Assembly (NCBI RefSeq): GCF_001598695.1
Contig: NZ_BCZK01000013.1
Coordinates: 1 to 64,000, forward strand
Length of the DNA: 64,000 nt
Reading direction: 5' to 3'
Source of the DNA: Klebsiella oxytoca NBRC 105695
GTDB taxonomy: Bacteria; Pseudomonadota; Gammaproteobacteria; Enterobacterales; Enterobacteriaceae
The translations under genes were made by a program, and so were the position numbers. This document shows positions 18,275-28,436 of this stretch, piece after piece. How positions within the stretch are numbered: the first letter of the stretch is position 1; each line of letters opens with the position of its first letter. The notes under the pieces were generated by a model. It did not search any database and was not told the origin of the DNA. It saw only the letters and a list, made by a program, of their open reading frames with translations.

Positions 18275-19480
18275 ATGAACGCATTCAACCCCGCCCAATT
18301 TCGCGCTCAGTTTCCGGCGCTGGCCGACGCTGGCGTCTATCTTGATAGCGCAGCGACGGCGCTCAAGCCGCTGGCGGTCATTGAGGCCAGCGACCAGTTC
18401 TATCGCCTCAGCGGCGGTAACGTCCACCGTAGCCAGTTTGCTGCCGCCCGGCAGCTAACCGACCGCTATGAAAACGCGCGCGAACGCGTGGCGGCGCTGC
18501 TCAACGCCCCTTCCGGCCAGGATATCGTCTGGACGCGCGGCACCACTGAAGCCATTAACATGGTGGCGCAATGCTACGTGCGCCCGCGCCTGAAGCCCGG
18601 CGATGAGATTATCGTCAGCGAAGCGGAACATCATGCCAATCTGGTGCCGTGGTTAATGGTTGCAGAGCAAACCGGCGCGAGGATAGTGAAGCTACCGATC
18701 GCTCCCGATCGCCTGCCGGACGTGGCCGCGCTTGGCGCGCTCATCACGCCGCGCAGCCGGGTGCTGGCGATTGGCCAGATGTCCAACGTCACCGGCGGTT
18801 GTCCGGATTTGGCGCAGGCGATTCGCCTGGCCCACGATGCCGGGATGGTGGTAATGGTCGACGGCGCGCAGGGGGCGGTGCATTTCCCGGCGGACGTTCA
18901 GACGCTGGATATCGACTTTTATGCTTTTTCGGGCCATAAGCTCTACGGGCCGACCGGCATCGGCGCGCTGTATGGCAAAAGCGAACGGCTGGCGAAAATG
19001 TCGCCGTGGCTCGGCGGCGGTAAAATGATCGCCGAAGTCACTTTCGACGGCTTTAAAACCCAGCCCGCGCCCTGGCGCTTCGAAGCGGGAACGCCCAATA
19101 TCGCCGGGGTGATTGGCCTGAGCGCAGCGCTGGAGTGGCTGGACGAGACGGATATCGCACAGGCGGAAAACTGGAGCCGTGGGCTGGCGACGCTGGCGGA
19201 AGAGGAACTGGCGAAACGTCCGGGATTCCGTTCATTCCGCTGCCAGGACGCCAGCCTGCTGGCGTTTGATTTTGACGGCGTTCACCATAGCGATATGGTG
19301 ACGCTGCTGGCGGAATCGGGGATTGCGCTGCGCGCCGGTCAGCACTGCGCTCAGCCGCTGCTGGCGGCGCTTGGCGTCAGCGGTACCCTGCGGGCCTCAT
19401 TCGCGCCTTATAACACGCAGGACGATGTTTACGCGCTGGTGCACGCCGTGGACCGCGCTCTGGAAATACTGGTGGATTAA
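18275..19480 (+). CDS. csdA: cysteine desulfurase CsdA
   Basis: A 401-residue PLP-dependent class-V aminotransferase-fold enzyme that removes sulfur from cysteine to form a persulfide. The PLP lysine is in [14 protein letters not shown] (about 222). The catalytic cysteine is in [13 protein letters not shown] (about 358). Same length as E. coli CsdA. An upstream in-frame start at 18239 is rejected because ATG 18275 has a strong acgaggag site. Its stop overlaps the csdE start (TAATG). It supplies sulfur through CsdE, including for t6A modification with TcdA. Confidence 0.96.
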   Translation: MNAFNPAQFRAQFPALADAGVYLDSAATALKPLAVIEASDQFYRLSGGNVHRSQFAAARQLTDRYENARERVAALLNAPSGQDIVWTRGTTEAINMVAQCYVRPRLKPGDEIIVSEAEHHANLVPWLMVAEQTGARIVKLPIAPDRLPDVAALGALITPRSRVLAIGQMSNVTGGCPDLAQAIRLAHDAGMVVMVDGAQGAVHFPADVQTLDIDFYAFSGHKLYGPTGIGALYGKSERLAKMSPWLGGGKMIAEVTFDGFKTQPAPWRFEAGTPNIAGVIGLSAALEWLDETDIAQAENWSRGLATLAEEELAKRPGFRSFRCQDASLLAFDFDGVHHSDMVTLLAESGIALRAGQHCAQPLLAALGVSGTLRASFAPYNTQDDVYALVHAVDRALEILVD

Positions 19481-19917
19481 TGACGACTTCTCACCCTTTT
19501 GGTACCCGCGTCACCGAAGCGACCCTTCTCCAGACGTTTACCCCGCTCAGCCAGTGGGAGGATAAATACCGCCAGCTAATTTTACTGGGTAAGCAGCTCC
19601 CTGCGCTGCCGGACGACCTCAAAGCGCGGGCCAAAGAGATTGCCGGTTGTGAAAACCGCGTCTGGCTGGGACACTTCATTGACGTCGACGGCAAGCTGCA
19701 TTTCTTCGGCGATAGCGAAGGCCGTATCGTACGCGGCATGCTGGCGGTGCTGTTGACCGCCATTGAAGGCAAAAGCGCCGCTGATCTGCTGGCGCAGGAT
19801 CCGCTGGCGCTATTTGATGCGCTGGGGCTGCGCGGCCAGCTGAGCGCCTCGCGCAGCCAGGGGCTCAACGCCCTGAGTGAGGCGGTGCTCGCCGCCGCCC
19901 GCGAGGTTGAGGTTTAA
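19480..19917 (+). CDS. csdE: sulfur acceptor protein CsdE
   Basis: A 145-residue SufE-family protein that accepts the persulfide sulfur from CsdA. The acceptor cysteine lies in [13 protein letters not shown], near residue 59. Slightly shorter than E. coli CsdE (147). Coupled to csdA by a one-base overlap. Convergent with tcdA, with REP-like repeats between. Confidence 0.95.
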   Translation: MTTSHPFGTRVTEATLLQTFTPLSQWEDKYRQLILLGKQLPALPDDLKARAKEIAGCENRVWLGHFIDVDGKLHFFGDSEGRIVRGMLAVLLTAIEGKSAADLLAQDPLALFDALGLRGQLSASRSQGLNALSEAVLAAAREVEV

Positions 19918-19923
19918 GCTCAT

Positions 19924-20055
19924 CCCGGGGGCGGCGCTTGACGCGCCTTGTCCGGGCTACGGGTTCGTGCGGTTTTGTCGCCCGGACAGGTGCGCAGCAC
20001 CGCCTCCGGGGAATTGTCTTGTAGCCCGGGTAAGGCGCCTGCGCCGCGCCCCGGG
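19924..20055. repeat. three REP-like GC-rich palindromes
   Basis: Three hairpins fill the csdE-tcdA convergent gap: 19924-19956, 19981-20011 and 20026-20055, each bounded by cccgg and ccggg. The first is the reverse complement, with few changes, of the palindrome at 7520-7552. They may act as bidirectional transcript-end structures. Confidence 0.8.
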
Positions 20056-20058
20056 AAT

Positions 20059-20868
20059 TTACGCCGTCTGCCGCTCCGCCTTCGCCAGCATTTTCTTCAG
20101 CGCATGGGAGACGGCGACAAAGCCAAAGGTTGCGGTCACCATCGTCGCGGCGCCAAACCCGGATGCGCAATCCATTCGCTTCGGCCCCTCAGCGGTGCTT
20201 TTCATCGCACAAACGCTGCCGTCCGCCTGCGGATAAACCAGCGCTTCGGTGGAAAACACGCAATCCACGCCGAGCTTACCTTTGCTGTTCTTCACCACCC
20301 CAAACTGGCTCTTCAAACGCTCACGCAGCTTTGCCGCCAGCGGATCCTGGATGGTTTTCGCCAGATCGGCGACCTGGATTTGCGTCGGATCGATTTGTCC
20401 GCCCGCGCCGCCGGTGGTGACCAGCGGCACCTTATGGCGACGACAGTAAGCGATTAACGCCGCTTTCGGGCGCACGCTGTCGATGGCATCGATCACATAG
20501 CTAAAGCCAACGCCCAGATACTCGGCGACGTTTTCCGGCGTGATAAAATCGTCCACCACCGTCACCCGGCACTCGGGGTTAATCAGGCGAATGCGTTCCG
20601 CCATCACCTCGGCTTTCGCCAGACCTACGTTGCCGCCAAGGGCGTGGATCTGGCGATTGGTGTTGGTCACGCAGACATCATCCATATCGATGAGGGTAAT
20701 CGCGCCAATTCCGGTTCTCGCCAGCGCTTCCGCCGCCCATGAGCCTACGCCGCCGATGCCGACCACGCAGACGTGCGCGTCGGCAAAACATTGCAGCGCC
20801 TTTTCACCATATAAACGCGCCGTGCCGCCAAAGCGCTGGCGCCAGGCATCGCTAATTACAACAGACAT
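20059..20868 (-). CDS. tcdA: tRNA threonylcarbamoyladenosine dehydratase
   Basis: A 269-residue E1/ThiF-like ATP-dependent enzyme (formerly ygdL/csdL) that cyclises t6A to ct6A at position 37 of ANN-decoding tRNAs. The ATP-binding motif VGIGGVGSWAAEALAR is at about 36-51. The TNTNRQIHALGGNVG motif and the catalytic-site region around GGAGGQIDPTQIQV follow. Length is one residue more than E. coli. It works with CsdA/CsdE, encoded convergently next to it. Confidence 0.95.
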   Translation of the reverse strand: MSVVISDAWRQRFGGTARLYGEKALQCFADAHVCVVGIGGVGSWAAEALARTGIGAITLIDMDDVCVTNTNRQIHALGGNVGLAKAEVMAERIRLINPECRVTVVDDFITPENVAEYLGVGFSYVIDAIDSVRPKAALIAYCRRHKVPLVTTGGAGGQIDPTQIQVADLAKTIQDPLAAKLRERLKSQFGVVKNSKGKLGVDCVFSTEALVYPQADGSVCAMKSTAEGPKRMDCASGFGAATMVTATFGFVAVSHALKKMLAKAERQTA

Positions 20869-20892
20869 ATAACCTCAAAATAAGTGGACATT

Positions 20893-21022
20893 CCCGGGTC
20901 GCGAGGCAAGGGCCTTACCCGGGCAACAAAATCAGCCGTCGCTCCGGGAAATATTCCCGGATTACGTCGTCAATGGCTTATCCAGGCGACCGTAGCCCCG
21001 GTAAGCGCAGCGCGACCGGGGA
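20893..21022. repeat. REP-like palindromes between tcdA and mltA
   Basis: The 165-bp gap carries cccgggtcgcgaggcaagggccttacccggg, ctccgggaaatattcccgg and a cgtagccccggtaagcgcagcgcgaccgggg unit, all of the cccggg palindrome family seen at 19924 and 58360. No gene. Confidence 0.7.
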
Positions 21023-21033
21023 AAATGTGAGAA

Positions 21034-22131
21034 CTAGCCGCTAAAGACGTTGCCTGCGCCCGGGGCGTTTTTCAGCACCCATACGCGGCCATAGTGGTTA
21101 TACCAGCCGGCACGGTGCCCGGCATCCGGGCCAATGCCCTGGTAAATATCGAAGTGCTGGCCTTTAATCGCCCCGCCAACATCAAGTGCCACCATTAAAC
21201 GCAGCTCGTACTGGCCGTTAAACTTACCGTTATTATCCAGCAGCGGCACCTCCGCCAGAAGCGTGGTGCCTGCAGGAACAATGGAACGGTCGGAGGCCAC
21301 CGACGCGCGACCGATCAGCGGCACCGCGCTGGCGCCTTTCACCGGCGCGAAGGACTGCGGTTTAAAGAAGACGAACGACGGGTTCTGCTCCAGCAGCTCG
21401 CGGACTTCCGCCTCGCTGTGCTTTTCGCCCCATTCGCGAATTGCCTGCATCGACATATCTTCGCGCTTTACTTCCCCGCGGTCGATCAGCACTTTACCGA
21501 TGCTGTAATAGGGCCAGCCGTTTTTCCCGGCATAGCTAAAGAAGTTCAGCGGCGAGCCGTCGCCAAAATCAATGTAGCCGCTGCCCTGCACGTCCATGAT
21601 GAAGTTATCCATCAGCGAGTTGCTGTAGGCCAGGATGTAGTTGTCGCTCAGAGCCCCGGCGTAGATGCTGGCGCGGGACGGCAGCTTGCCGCGCTTCGGC
21701 GGCATCCGGTAAATCGGATACTGGAACTCGCCCTGGCGAGTATGGCGCGCCTGAACCACCGGCGTGTAGTAGCCGGTAAACTGGACGTTACCGTAGTTAT
21801 CCGTTCCCTGCATCTGCCAGGCGTCGATACCAAACTGGCTCAGCGTACGGGTATCGCCGCCGGAACGCAGCCACTCCTGAACCGCATTGTAGACGTTGCT
21901 CTGGCTGGTATAGAGGCGCGGAGAGGCGCTACGAATCTGTCTCACCTGCTCGGAGAAATCGCCGGCGTTGATCGGCGAACCTACCGCATCAGGTTGGTTA
22001 ACCAATGAAAACGGCTGGGTGAGTTTACCTTCATTATACTGCTGACCGCGATCGGTCGGTTTTGAGGAACAGGCGGCCAGCATTGCCAGCATTGCGCCTG
22101 TTACTGCATATTTTGCCCAACGTCCTTTCAT
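21034..22131 (-). CDS. mltA: membrane-bound lytic murein transglycosylase A
   Basis: A 365-residue outer-membrane lipoprotein that cleaves peptidoglycan between MurNAc and GlcNAc to give 1,6-anhydro ends. Signal peptide with lipobox LAAC, Cys21 being the lipid site. The MltA barrel (QFTGYYTPVVQARHTRQGEFQYPIY) and the 3D domain near the C-terminus (VALDVGGAIKGQHFDIYQGIGPDAG) are both present. Length equals E. coli MltA. Confidence 0.96.
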   Translation of the reverse strand: MKGRWAKYAVTGAMLAMLAACSSKPTDRGQQYNEGKLTQPFSLVNQPDAVGSPINAGDFSEQVRQIRSASPRLYTSQSNVYNAVQEWLRSGGDTRTLSQFGIDAWQMQGTDNYGNVQFTGYYTPVVQARHTRQGEFQYPIYRMPPKRGKLPSRASIYAGALSDNYILAYSNSLMDNFIMDVQGSGYIDFGDGSPLNFFSYAGKNGWPYYSIGKVLIDRGEVKREDMSMQAIREWGEKHSEAEVRELLEQNPSFVFFKPQSFAPVKGASAVPLIGRASVASDRSIVPAGTTLLAEVPLLDNNGKFNGQYELRLMVALDVGGAIKGQHFDIYQGIGPDAGHRAGWYNHYGRVWVLKNAPGAGNVFSG

Positions 22132-22301
22132 GGTATCTCTTCTTTATGCTGCTAAGCCCGGGTGCGTGATGAAGATAACAAACCCCCAGGGCTAATGAAA
22201 TGCGCTTAGGTACCGCAAAGGCAATTTTGCGCAAAAAATAGGCTGGAAGTGATTCTATATGCACCATTTTTTACAAAATTGATGATTTCTGCCAAAAAGG
22301 G

Positions 22302-22329
22302 TTGCATCAAAACGTTAGCGGAGTATAGT
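22302..22329 (+). promoter_or_regulatory. promoter of the tRNA-fMet cluster
   Basis: TTGCAT (22302-22307) and TATAGT (22324-22329), 16-bp spacer, followed by a GC-rich discriminator (gcgcttcc) of the sort found at stringently controlled stable-RNA promoters. Expected start near 22336, seven bases before the first tRNA. Confidence 0.75.
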
Positions 22330-22342
22330 GCGCTTCCACGGA

Positions 22343-22419
<77 letters not shown>

Positions 22420-22453
22420 ATTAAAATTTGATGAAGTACAAGCAGTACGGTGA

Positions 22454-22530
<77 letters not shown>

Positions 22531-22564
22531 ATCAAAATTTAAGACAATATAAGCAGTACGGTGA

Positions 22565-22641
<77 letters not shown>

Positions 22642-22649
22642 ACATCATA

Positions 22650-22672
22650 AACACCCTCAAGGGTGTTTTTTT
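22650..22672 (+). terminator. intrinsic terminator of the tRNA-fMet operon
   Basis: aacaccctcaagggtgtt, a short strong stem followed by a run of seven T (ttttttt). Confidence 0.92.
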
Positions 22673-22707
22673 GTTTCTGCGATTCGCAAAATCTTATACC
22701 TGATTCA

Positions 22708-22730
22708 GGGAACGGCTAAGCGCCGCTCCC
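22708..22730 (-). terminator. hairpin beyond cobT, possible end of the cob operon
   Basis: On the minus strand GGGAGCGG pairs with CCGTTCCC (one G-U pair) across a 7-base loop, just past the cobT stop. No U-run follows, so it may be Rho-assisted or only stabilise the transcript end. Confidence 0.35.
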
Positions 22731-22738
22731 TCACCTTC

Positions 22739-23794
22739 TCAGCCCTTCGGCAACACAATATTGCTCGCCGCCAGCATCCCCATTTCGTGATACATCGCGC
22801 AGGCCGCTTCAACGATCGGCATCGCCAGCGCCGCGCCGCTGCCTTCTCCCAAACGCATTCCCATATTCAGATAGGGCTCCAGCTCGAGATGCATCAGCGC
22901 CGTACGCGCCCCCTTCTCCGCCGAATAGTGCGACGGGATAAGATAGGGTTTCACCTGCGGCGCAATTCGGCACGCCGCCAGCGCCGCTGCGTAGGAGAGG
23001 AAGCCATCGAGCACCACCGGCAGACCGCAGGAGGCCGCGCCCAGCATCACACCCGTCATCCCCAATAAATCAAAACCGCCCACTTTTGCCAGCACGTCCA
23101 GACCATCATGCGGATCGGGGCGGTTAACGGCGATGGCCCGTCGTACCACCTCAACTTTATTGCCGACCTTCGCCAACGGCAGATTAGCGCCAATTCCCAC
23201 CACCTCCTGGGCATCGCTGCCGGTCAGGACGCTGACGATTGCCGCCGCCGGGGTGGTATTGGCCATTCCGAGCTCCCCGACGCCAAACAGCGTGACGCCA
23301 TCCTCCGCCAGCCCCCGGGTATAGCGCATCACCTCCAGCAGCAGTTCTTCCGCCTGGCTGCGGCGCATTGCCGGACCAACGGCGATATTGCCGCAGCCGC
23401 GCGCCACGCGCATGTTGATGACGCCCGGTATCAGCTCGGCATCGATTCCAACATCAATCACGTGCATCTTCGCGCCCGCCTGCGCCGCCAGTACGCAAAC
23501 GCCGGTTTTGCCCAGCGTCATATTCGCCGCCTGAATCGCGGTCACCGCTTTTGGCGAAATGGCGACCCCTTCGTCCCACACGCCGTGGTCGGCGCACATC
23601 ACCAGCAGCGCCTTTTTTTTCACCTGCGGCACACCTTCAAGACCGGGCATACCCGCCAGCTGCACGGCAAGATCTTCAAGGCGTCCAAGGCTTCCGGGCG
23701 GTTTCAGCAGACCATCAATATGAAGCCGGGCGCGCGCCATCGCGTTTTCATCAGGCGCAGGGATCGCGCCCAGTAGAGAGGTTAAGCTTTGCAT
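22739..23794 (-). CDS. cobT: nicotinate-nucleotide:DMB phosphoribosyltransferase
   Basis: A 351-residue CobT. It makes alpha-ribazole 5'-phosphate from dimethylbenzimidazole and nicotinate mononucleotide for the lower ligand of cobalamin. Motifs include [37 protein letters not shown] and [11 protein letters not shown], the last carrying the catalytic Glu (Glu317 in Salmonella). The start is ATG 23794, giving [12 protein letters not shown]. The open frame runs on to 24172 but upstream is only the antiphase of cobU. Ribosome site is weak. Last gene of the cob operon; cobS, normally just upstream, is missing. Confidence 0.94.
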   Translation of the reverse strand: MQSLTSLLGAIPAPDENAMARARLHIDGLLKPPGSLGRLEDLAVQLAGMPGLEGVPQVKKKALLVMCADHGVWDEGVAISPKAVTAIQAANMTLGKTGVCVLAAQAGAKMHVIDVGIDAELIPGVINMRVARGCGNIAVGPAMRRSQAEELLLEVMRYTRGLAEDGVTLFGVGELGMANTTPAAAIVSVLTGSDAQEVVGIGANLPLAKVGNKVEVVRRAIAVNRPDPHDGLDVLAKVGGFDLLGMTGVMLGAASCGLPVVLDGFLSYAAALAACRIAPQVKPYLIPSHYSAEKGARTALMHLELEPYLNMGMRLGEGSGAALAMPIVEAACAMYHEMGMLAASNIVLPKG

Positions 23795-23819
23795 AGAGGT
23801 TCTCGTCTTGTTGGCTGAC

Positions 23820-23852
23820 TCATAGCAGAGCCAGCAGGAAGAATAACGCCCG
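23820..23852 (-). pseudogene. cobS: residual 3' end of cobS (deletion scar)
   Basis: In the 74-bp gap between cobU and cobT, the minus strand reads cgg gcg tta ttc ttc ctg ctg gct ctg cta tga, i.e. [10 protein letters not shown]-stop. The enterobacterial CobS C-terminus, as I recall it from E. coli, is GELVFLLALL; seven of ten match. A TAA directly precedes it in frame, so nothing functional can be made. Salmonella and E. coli order is cobU-cobS-cobT, and cobU and cobT are whole here. The simplest reading is a roughly 0.7-kb deletion that removed all but the tail of the cobalamin-5'-phosphate synthase gene. The comparison rests on memory. Confidence 0.65.
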
Positions 23853-23868
23853 TTACGGCGCGCCTGGC

Positions 23869-24414
23869 CTATTTGATTTTTACGCCAATGCCCGACACCA
23901 CCAGCCACACCTCGTCTGCCGCCGCCGCAAGGCGCTGGTTGACGCGTCCGGCGATATCGCGGAAATGGCGGGCAAGACGGTTCTCCGGCACAATCCCCAT
24001 CCCTACCTCGTTGGTCACCAGCACCACGCGGGCCGGGCAGCGCTGGCAGGCGGCAATCAGTACCGCGATTTCGGCGTCGATCGCCCGCTCCATCGCCGCA
24101 TAATCCCAGCCGTCCGGCGAGCTGTCGCCCCCCAGCGCAAACAGCAGGTTGGTCACCATGGTGGTGATGCATTCCAGCAAAATCGCCTCCTCTGGGGCGA
24201 TATCCGGGGTGATCAGCTCATCAAGCTGCTGCCAGCGCTCGGCGGTGCGCCAGTGCGCGGGCCTGCCGTCGCGGTGGTGCTGGATCCTCGCCGCCATCTC
24301 GTCATCAAAGACCTGCGAGGTGGCGATATACAGTACCTGCGGCGCATGGGCGATCAGCGCTTCGGCATGGCGGCTTTTACCGCTGCGCGCCCCGCCGGTC
24401 ACTAAAGTCAGCAT
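23869..24414 (-). CDS. cobU: adenosylcobinamide kinase / guanylyltransferase
   Basis: A 181-residue bifunctional enzyme. It phosphorylates adenosylcobinamide and then attaches GMP to form AdoCbi-GDP. P-loop GGARSGKS is at residues 7-14. The guanylylated His46 lies in [31 protein letters not shown] is the conserved C-terminal motif. Length equals the Salmonella protein. It overlaps the cbiP end by 7 bp. Its product is the substrate of CobS, whose gene is absent downstream. Confidence 0.96.
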   Translation of the reverse strand: MLTLVTGGARSGKSRHAEALIAHAPQVLYIATSQVFDDEMAARIQHHRDGRPAHWRTAERWQQLDELITPDIAPEEAILLECITTMVTNLLFALGGDSSPDGWDYAAMERAIDAEIAVLIAACQRCPARVVLVTNEVGMGIVPENRLARHFRDIAGRVNQRLAAAADEVWLVVSGIGVKIK

Positions 24415-25931
24415 ACGGGCTCCTGATGTTGGCGCATGATGGCGTAGATTTTTTCGATATCAATATGCTGACGCATCGTATCCGCCAGCAGATCGAACTG
24501 GCGCGATTTATACTGCGCATACTCGAAATCGCTATCCAGCGCCGCCAGCCCTTTACGCTGGCGCAGGCCGTTAACCAGCGCGCGGGTAAATGCATCGCTA
24601 TCGAACAGGCCGTGCAGATAGGTGCCAAACGCCAGGCCGTCATCGCTGACCGCGCCGTCCGCCACGCTCAGGCTGCCTTTATGTAATTGCATCAGCGAAC
24701 GGCAGCCGTCGCGCAGCTCGGTTTCGCCCATATGAATTTCGTAGCCGCTTACGGTCAGCCCCGCCGTCGCCGCCAGCCACGCCGGCAGCGCTGTTGCCAG
24801 GGTCGCCGTTACCTGGGTCGTCGTCTTGCTTTGCGCAAAGTGGGTGACGGTATTTAGCAACCCCAGCCCCGGCTGCGTGCCAAGCCCCGACTCTACCTCA
24901 TCGATAATGGTTTCGCCGAGCATCTGATAGCCGCCGCAGATCCCCAGCACCGGTACGCCCTGACGCCGGGCCTGCACTACCGCATGCGCCATGCCGCTCT
25001 CGCGCAGCCAGCCGAGGTCGCCGAGCGTATTTTTACTGCCCGGCAGGATCACCATATCCACGCCCGCCAGCTCCTGCGGCTGGCGAACATAGCGGACGCG
25101 GACGTCCGGCTGCGCCGCCAGCGCGTTGAAATCGGTAAAATTGGAGATGTGCGGCACCTGAATCACGGCAATCTCAATATCGCGCCTGTCGGTGCGCAGA
25201 TATTTCCCTTTTTGCAGCGCGACGCCGTCCTCATCTTCAAGATCGACGTCCAGCCACGGCATGACGCCGAGCACCGGGACGCCGGTGAGCGTTTCTATCT
25301 GCTCGATCCCGGAATACAGCAGCGCCACGTCGCCGCGAAATTTATTAATAATCACGCCCTTGACCCGCGCGCGCTCGCGATCGTGCAGCAGCGCGAGCGT
25401 GCCGTAGATAGAGGCGAATACGCCGCCGCGATCGATATCCGCCACGAGGATCACCGGGCACTGGGCCATCTCGGCCATGCCCATATTGACGATGTCGCGA
25501 TCGCGCAGATTGATCTCCGCCGGACTTCCTGCCCCTTCCAGCACCAGCACATCATGTTCGGCGGCCAGGCTGTTATAAACCGCGAGGATCTGTTCCCGCA
25601 GGCGCGGTTTATATTCGTGATAGCTCACCGCGTCCATATCGGTCGCCACCTTGCCCATCAGCACCACCTGCGCTTTGCGGTCGCTGGTTGGCTTAAGCAG
25701 CACCGGGTTCATGCGCACATCCGGGATAATACCCGCCGCTTCGGCCTGGAAAATCTGCGCGCGGCCCATCTCTTTGCCATCCGGCGTGATACCGGAATTA
25801 AGCGCCATATTCTGCGATTTAAACGGCGCGGTGCGCTGCCCGTCCTGATAAAAGATGCGGCACAGCCCCGCGACCAGCACGCTTTTGCCGACGTCAGAAG
25901 CGGTGCCCTGTAACATAATTGCCAGCGTCAT
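24408..25931 (-). CDS. cbiP: cobyric acid synthase (CbiP)
   Basis: A 507-residue glutamine amidotransferase that amidates carboxylates b, d, e and g of adenosylcobyrinate a,c-diamide. The N-terminal ATP domain starts [20 protein letters not shown]. The C-terminal class I amidotransferase-like domain has the nucleophile region [14 protein letters not shown] and a conserved [10 protein letters not shown]. The stop/start with cbiO overlaps by 4 bp at its 5' side, and with cobU by 7 bp. Confidence 0.96.
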   Translation of the reverse strand: MTLAIMLQGTASDVGKSVLVAGLCRIFYQDGQRTAPFKSQNMALNSGITPDGKEMGRAQIFQAEAAGIIPDVRMNPVLLKPTSDRKAQVVLMGKVATDMDAVSYHEYKPRLREQILAVYNSLAAEHDVLVLEGAGSPAEINLRDRDIVNMGMAEMAQCPVILVADIDRGGVFASIYGTLALLHDRERARVKGVIINKFRGDVALLYSGIEQIETLTGVPVLGVMPWLDVDLEDEDGVALQKGKYLRTDRRDIEIAVIQVPHISNFTDFNALAAQPDVRVRYVRQPQELAGVDMVILPGSKNTLGDLGWLRESGMAHAVVQARRQGVPVLGICGGYQMLGETIIDEVESGLGTQPGLGLLNTVTHFAQSKTTTQVTATLATALPAWLAATAGLTVSGYEIHMGETELRDGCRSLMQLHKGSLSVADGAVSDDGLAFGTYLHGLFDSDAFTRALVNGLRQRKGLAALDSDFEYAQYKSRQFDLLADTMRQHIDIEKIYAIMRQHQEPVC

Positions 25932-26743
25932 GACGCCTCCTTCATCGCGTTGCTTCGCATCCGCGTAAAAAATTCTTCTTCGGTTTTACACAGCGGCAGC
26001 CCGAGCTGCGCGTGCAGTTTCACCAGCCACGGCTGGGTGAGCCCGGCCTGGGCCATCAGTTCGCTGCGGGCAAACACCTCCCCGGGTTCGCCGTGCGCCA
26101 GCACTTCGCCGCGGCGTAACACGTAAACCGCATCGCTGATTTCATAGATCAGATCGATATCGTGGCTGGAGATCGCCACGTGGTTGCCCCGATCGGCAAT
26201 ACGCTTAATGATGTCGATCATCTGCGCGCGTCCCGAAGGATCGAGACCCGCCGTCGGCTCGTCGAGCAGTAAATAGCGCGCCTGCAGCACCAGCGCGCCG
26301 GCTATCGCCACGCGCTTTTTCTGCCCGTGGCTCAGGCACTGAATCGGCTGGTGACGAAACCCCTGGGCATCGACGAGAGTCAGGGCATCGTCCACCCGGC
26401 GGGCAATTTCCTCTTCCGCTACGCCCAGGTTCCGCAGGCTAAAGGCGATATCGCTGTCGATATCGGTATAGAAAATCTGCTGGTCCGGGTCCTGGAAAAC
26501 GGTCGCCACCTGCTGACGCAGCGCCAGCAGGCCGCGCTTGCTGTAGTCCAGCGGTTTTCCTTGCCATAGCACCGCCCCGCTCTGCGGGCGCAGCAGACCG
26601 CTCAGGTTCATAAACAGCGTGGATTTTCCGCAGCCGTTCGCCCCTACCAGTCCGGTCACGGCGTGATGGGAAAAATCCAGCGTCAGCCCCTTCAGCACCG
26701 GCTCGTCCTGATAGCGAAACCAGAGATCGGTCGTGGCAAGCAT
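25928..26743 (-). CDS. cbiO: cobalt ECF transporter ATPase CbiO
   Basis: A 271-residue ABC ATPase. Walker [11 protein letters not shown], signature [16 protein letters not shown], Walker [13 protein letters not shown] and the H-loop SSHD are all intact. With CbiM, CbiN and CbiQ it forms the cobalt uptake system feeding CbiK. It follows cbiQ by 8 bp. Confidence 0.95.
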   Translation of the reverse strand: MLATTDLWFRYQDEPVLKGLTLDFSHHAVTGLVGANGCGKSTLFMNLSGLLRPQSGAVLWQGKPLDYSKRGLLALRQQVATVFQDPDQQIFYTDIDSDIAFSLRNLGVAEEEIARRVDDALTLVDAQGFRHQPIQCLSHGQKKRVAIAGALVLQARYLLLDEPTAGLDPSGRAQMIDIIKRIADRGNHVAISSHDIDLIYEISDAVYVLRRGEVLAHGEPGEVFARSELMAQAGLTQPWLVKLHAQLGLPLCKTEEEFFTRMRSNAMKEAS

Positions 26744-26751
26744 ACTTATCC

Positions 26752-27429
26752 TTAAAGGTGAAAATCACCCTGATACAGTTTGATATCCAGCGTGGTGCTC
26801 ATCTGCTGGTAGCGAATCATCACCCGGGTAAACAGCAGTCCTACCAGCATCGCCAGCGAACGATAGCCCTTCGGCACGCTACGGTAGCCAAAACGTAATG
26901 TTTGCGCACGGTGAATCGCCAGCGCTTCGTCTAAAAGAATAAAAATAAAACGCCAGGTCAGCAGGATTTGCTCGGTCAGCAGCCGCGGTACCCGTCCGCG
27001 CTTGAGCAGCAAAATAAGCTGCGGGAACGGCAGATTCAGCACCAGCCAGAAGGTGGACGCCAGCGCCGCCAGGCTGCGCCAGAAGGTCTGATTGGCGGTC
27101 GTCAACCCCTCCGACGTCATGCCCAGCCAGACGCTGCCCAGCGGCAGGCTCACCAGCAGATCCTGCGGATTGCGGCTAACGCTGAACAGAATAGTCAGCA
27201 CACCGATCAGCAGGAAGCCAAACGGCAGCGCCATCCAACGGCACCAGCGCCACGGCGAGACCCGCAGCAGCCAGCAGGTTAAGGCGGCAATCAGCGCCAT
27301 TTCGATACCCTGCCCCAGCGGAGGCAGGGTAAAAGCCAGCACCATCAGCAGCAGCCAGAACAGGAACTTGCGCTCCGGTGCGACGTGAAACCAGCGGCTC
27401 TGATAGCTGAGTCGGTCAAACCCGGTCAT
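26752..27429 (-). CDS. cbiQ: cobalt ECF transporter T component CbiQ
   Basis: A 225-residue inner-membrane protein with several hydrophobic segments and the cytoplasmic coupling region typical of energy-coupling-factor T subunits. ATG 27429 gives MTGFDRLSYQSRW; an adjacent GTG at 27432 could also serve. Overlaps cbiN by 14 bp. Confidence 0.94.
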   Translation of the reverse strand: MTGFDRLSYQSRWFHVAPERKFLFWLLLMVLAFTLPPLGQGIEMALIAALTCWLLRVSPWRWCRWMALPFGFLLIGVLTILFSVSRNPQDLLVSLPLGSVWLGMTSEGLTTANQTFWRSLAALASTFWLVLNLPFPQLILLLKRGRVPRLLTEQILLTWRFIFILLDEALAIHRAQTLRFGYRSVPKGYRSLAMLVGLLFTRVMIRYQQMSTTLDIKLYQGDFHL

Positions 27430-27697
27430 CACGGCGCTGTCTGCCTTTGCTGTAGCCCAGAATATAGAAAATTACCGCCGCGCCGAGAGAGCCCTGGAGC
27501 GTAAACAGCAGGCTCTCAATTTCTCCGCTAGCCGGTTCGTACAGCGGCTGGAACCACGGCTCATAATGCGGCGCGACCACCTGAATCTGGCTCTCCGCCT
27601 CGCCGTCTGAACCGCCGAATTCGCCGCCGTGATCGACAAAGAACGGCAGGATCACCAGCGCCACCACCATGGCGAACAATATCAGCGTCTTTTTCAT
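27416..27697 (-). CDS. cbiN: cobalt transport protein CbiN
   Basis: A 93-residue small membrane subunit with two transmembrane helices (LILFAMVVALVILPFF and GSLGAAVIFYILGY) flanking a periplasmic loop. It is needed with CbiM for Co2+ capture. One base separates it from the cbiM stop. Confidence 0.94.
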   Translation of the reverse strand: MKKTLILFAMVVALVILPFFVDHGGEFGGSDGEAESQIQVVAPHYEPWFQPLYEPASGEIESLLFTLQGSLGAAVIFYILGYSKGRQRRDDRV

Positions 27698-27698
27698 G

Positions 27699-28436
27699 TT
27701 AATGCCCCTGTGCGGTAATCAGCTGACGTTTGGTCAACTGGTCGTAGATCATGACGGTTAACAGTCCTTCAGCAATGGCGATCGGGATCTGCGTCAGGCA
27801 GAAGATCCCCATAAACTTGACGATCGATCCGGTCGCGCCGGCGGCGGGATCCGGAAAGGCCACGCCGAGCTGTACGGAGGTGACAAAGTAGGTCACCAGA
27901 TCCGCCAGCATCGCGCAGAGAAACACCCCGACGTCGCGGCGAATGCCCGCGCGGCAGGCCATTTTCCACACCATGTAGCCGACCACCGGCCCGATGACCG
28001 CCATCGACATCCCGTTCGCGCCGAGCGTCGTCAGCCCGCCGTGCGCCAGCAGCAGCGCCTGGAACAGCAGTACGATGGCGCCAAGGATCGCCACCACGCC
28101 AGGCCCGAAGAGAATCACCGCCAGGCCGACGCCGGTCGGGTGGGAACAGCTGCCGGTTACGGAAGGAATTTTCAGCGCCGAGAGGACAAAAATAAACGCC
28201 CCGCACAGCGCCAGCAGCACCTTCTGATTGTTATCTTCCTGCACAATGCGGCGCAGGCGCACCAGCCCGTACCACAGGCAGGGTAAAAACAGCAGCCACC
28301 ATGCCAGGGCCCACATCGGCGGTAAAAACCCCTCCATGATGTGCATCGCGAAAGCCTTTTCGGGAACCACTATCAGCAATAGCGCCGCAGCTAACCCGCT
28401 GAAAGACAGCTGTTTTAGCTGTTGTTCAAGTTTCAT
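27699..28436 (-). CDS. cbiM: cobalt-specific substrate-binding membrane protein CbiM
   Basis: A 245-residue S component of the cobalt ECF transporter. The metal-binding N-terminus of the mature protein, MHIMEGFLPP, follows a cleavable leader ending in KAFA, with the conserved His next to it. About seven hydrophobic segments. ATG 28436 overlaps the cbiL stop (ATGA); a longer frame to 28451 is rejected. Length equals Salmonella CbiM. Confidence 0.95.
   Translation of the reverse strand: MKLEQQLKQLSFSGLAAALLLIVVPEKAFAMHIMEGFLPPMWALAWWLLFLPCLWYGLVRLRRIVQEDNNQKVLLALCGAFIFVLSALKIPSVTGSCSHPTGVGLAVILFGPGVVAILGAIVLLFQALLLAHGGLTTLGANGMSMAVIGPVVGYMVWKMACRAGIRRDVGVFLCAMLADLVTYFVTSVQLGVAFPDPAAGATGSIVKFMGIFCLTQIPIAIAEGLLTVMIYDQLTKRQLITAQGH

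Noticed and set aside
22739-24172. 477-residue CobT with a long N-terminal extension
   Set aside because: The extra 126 residues are antiphase cobU and the cobS scar. CobT proteins start near MQSL, at 23794.
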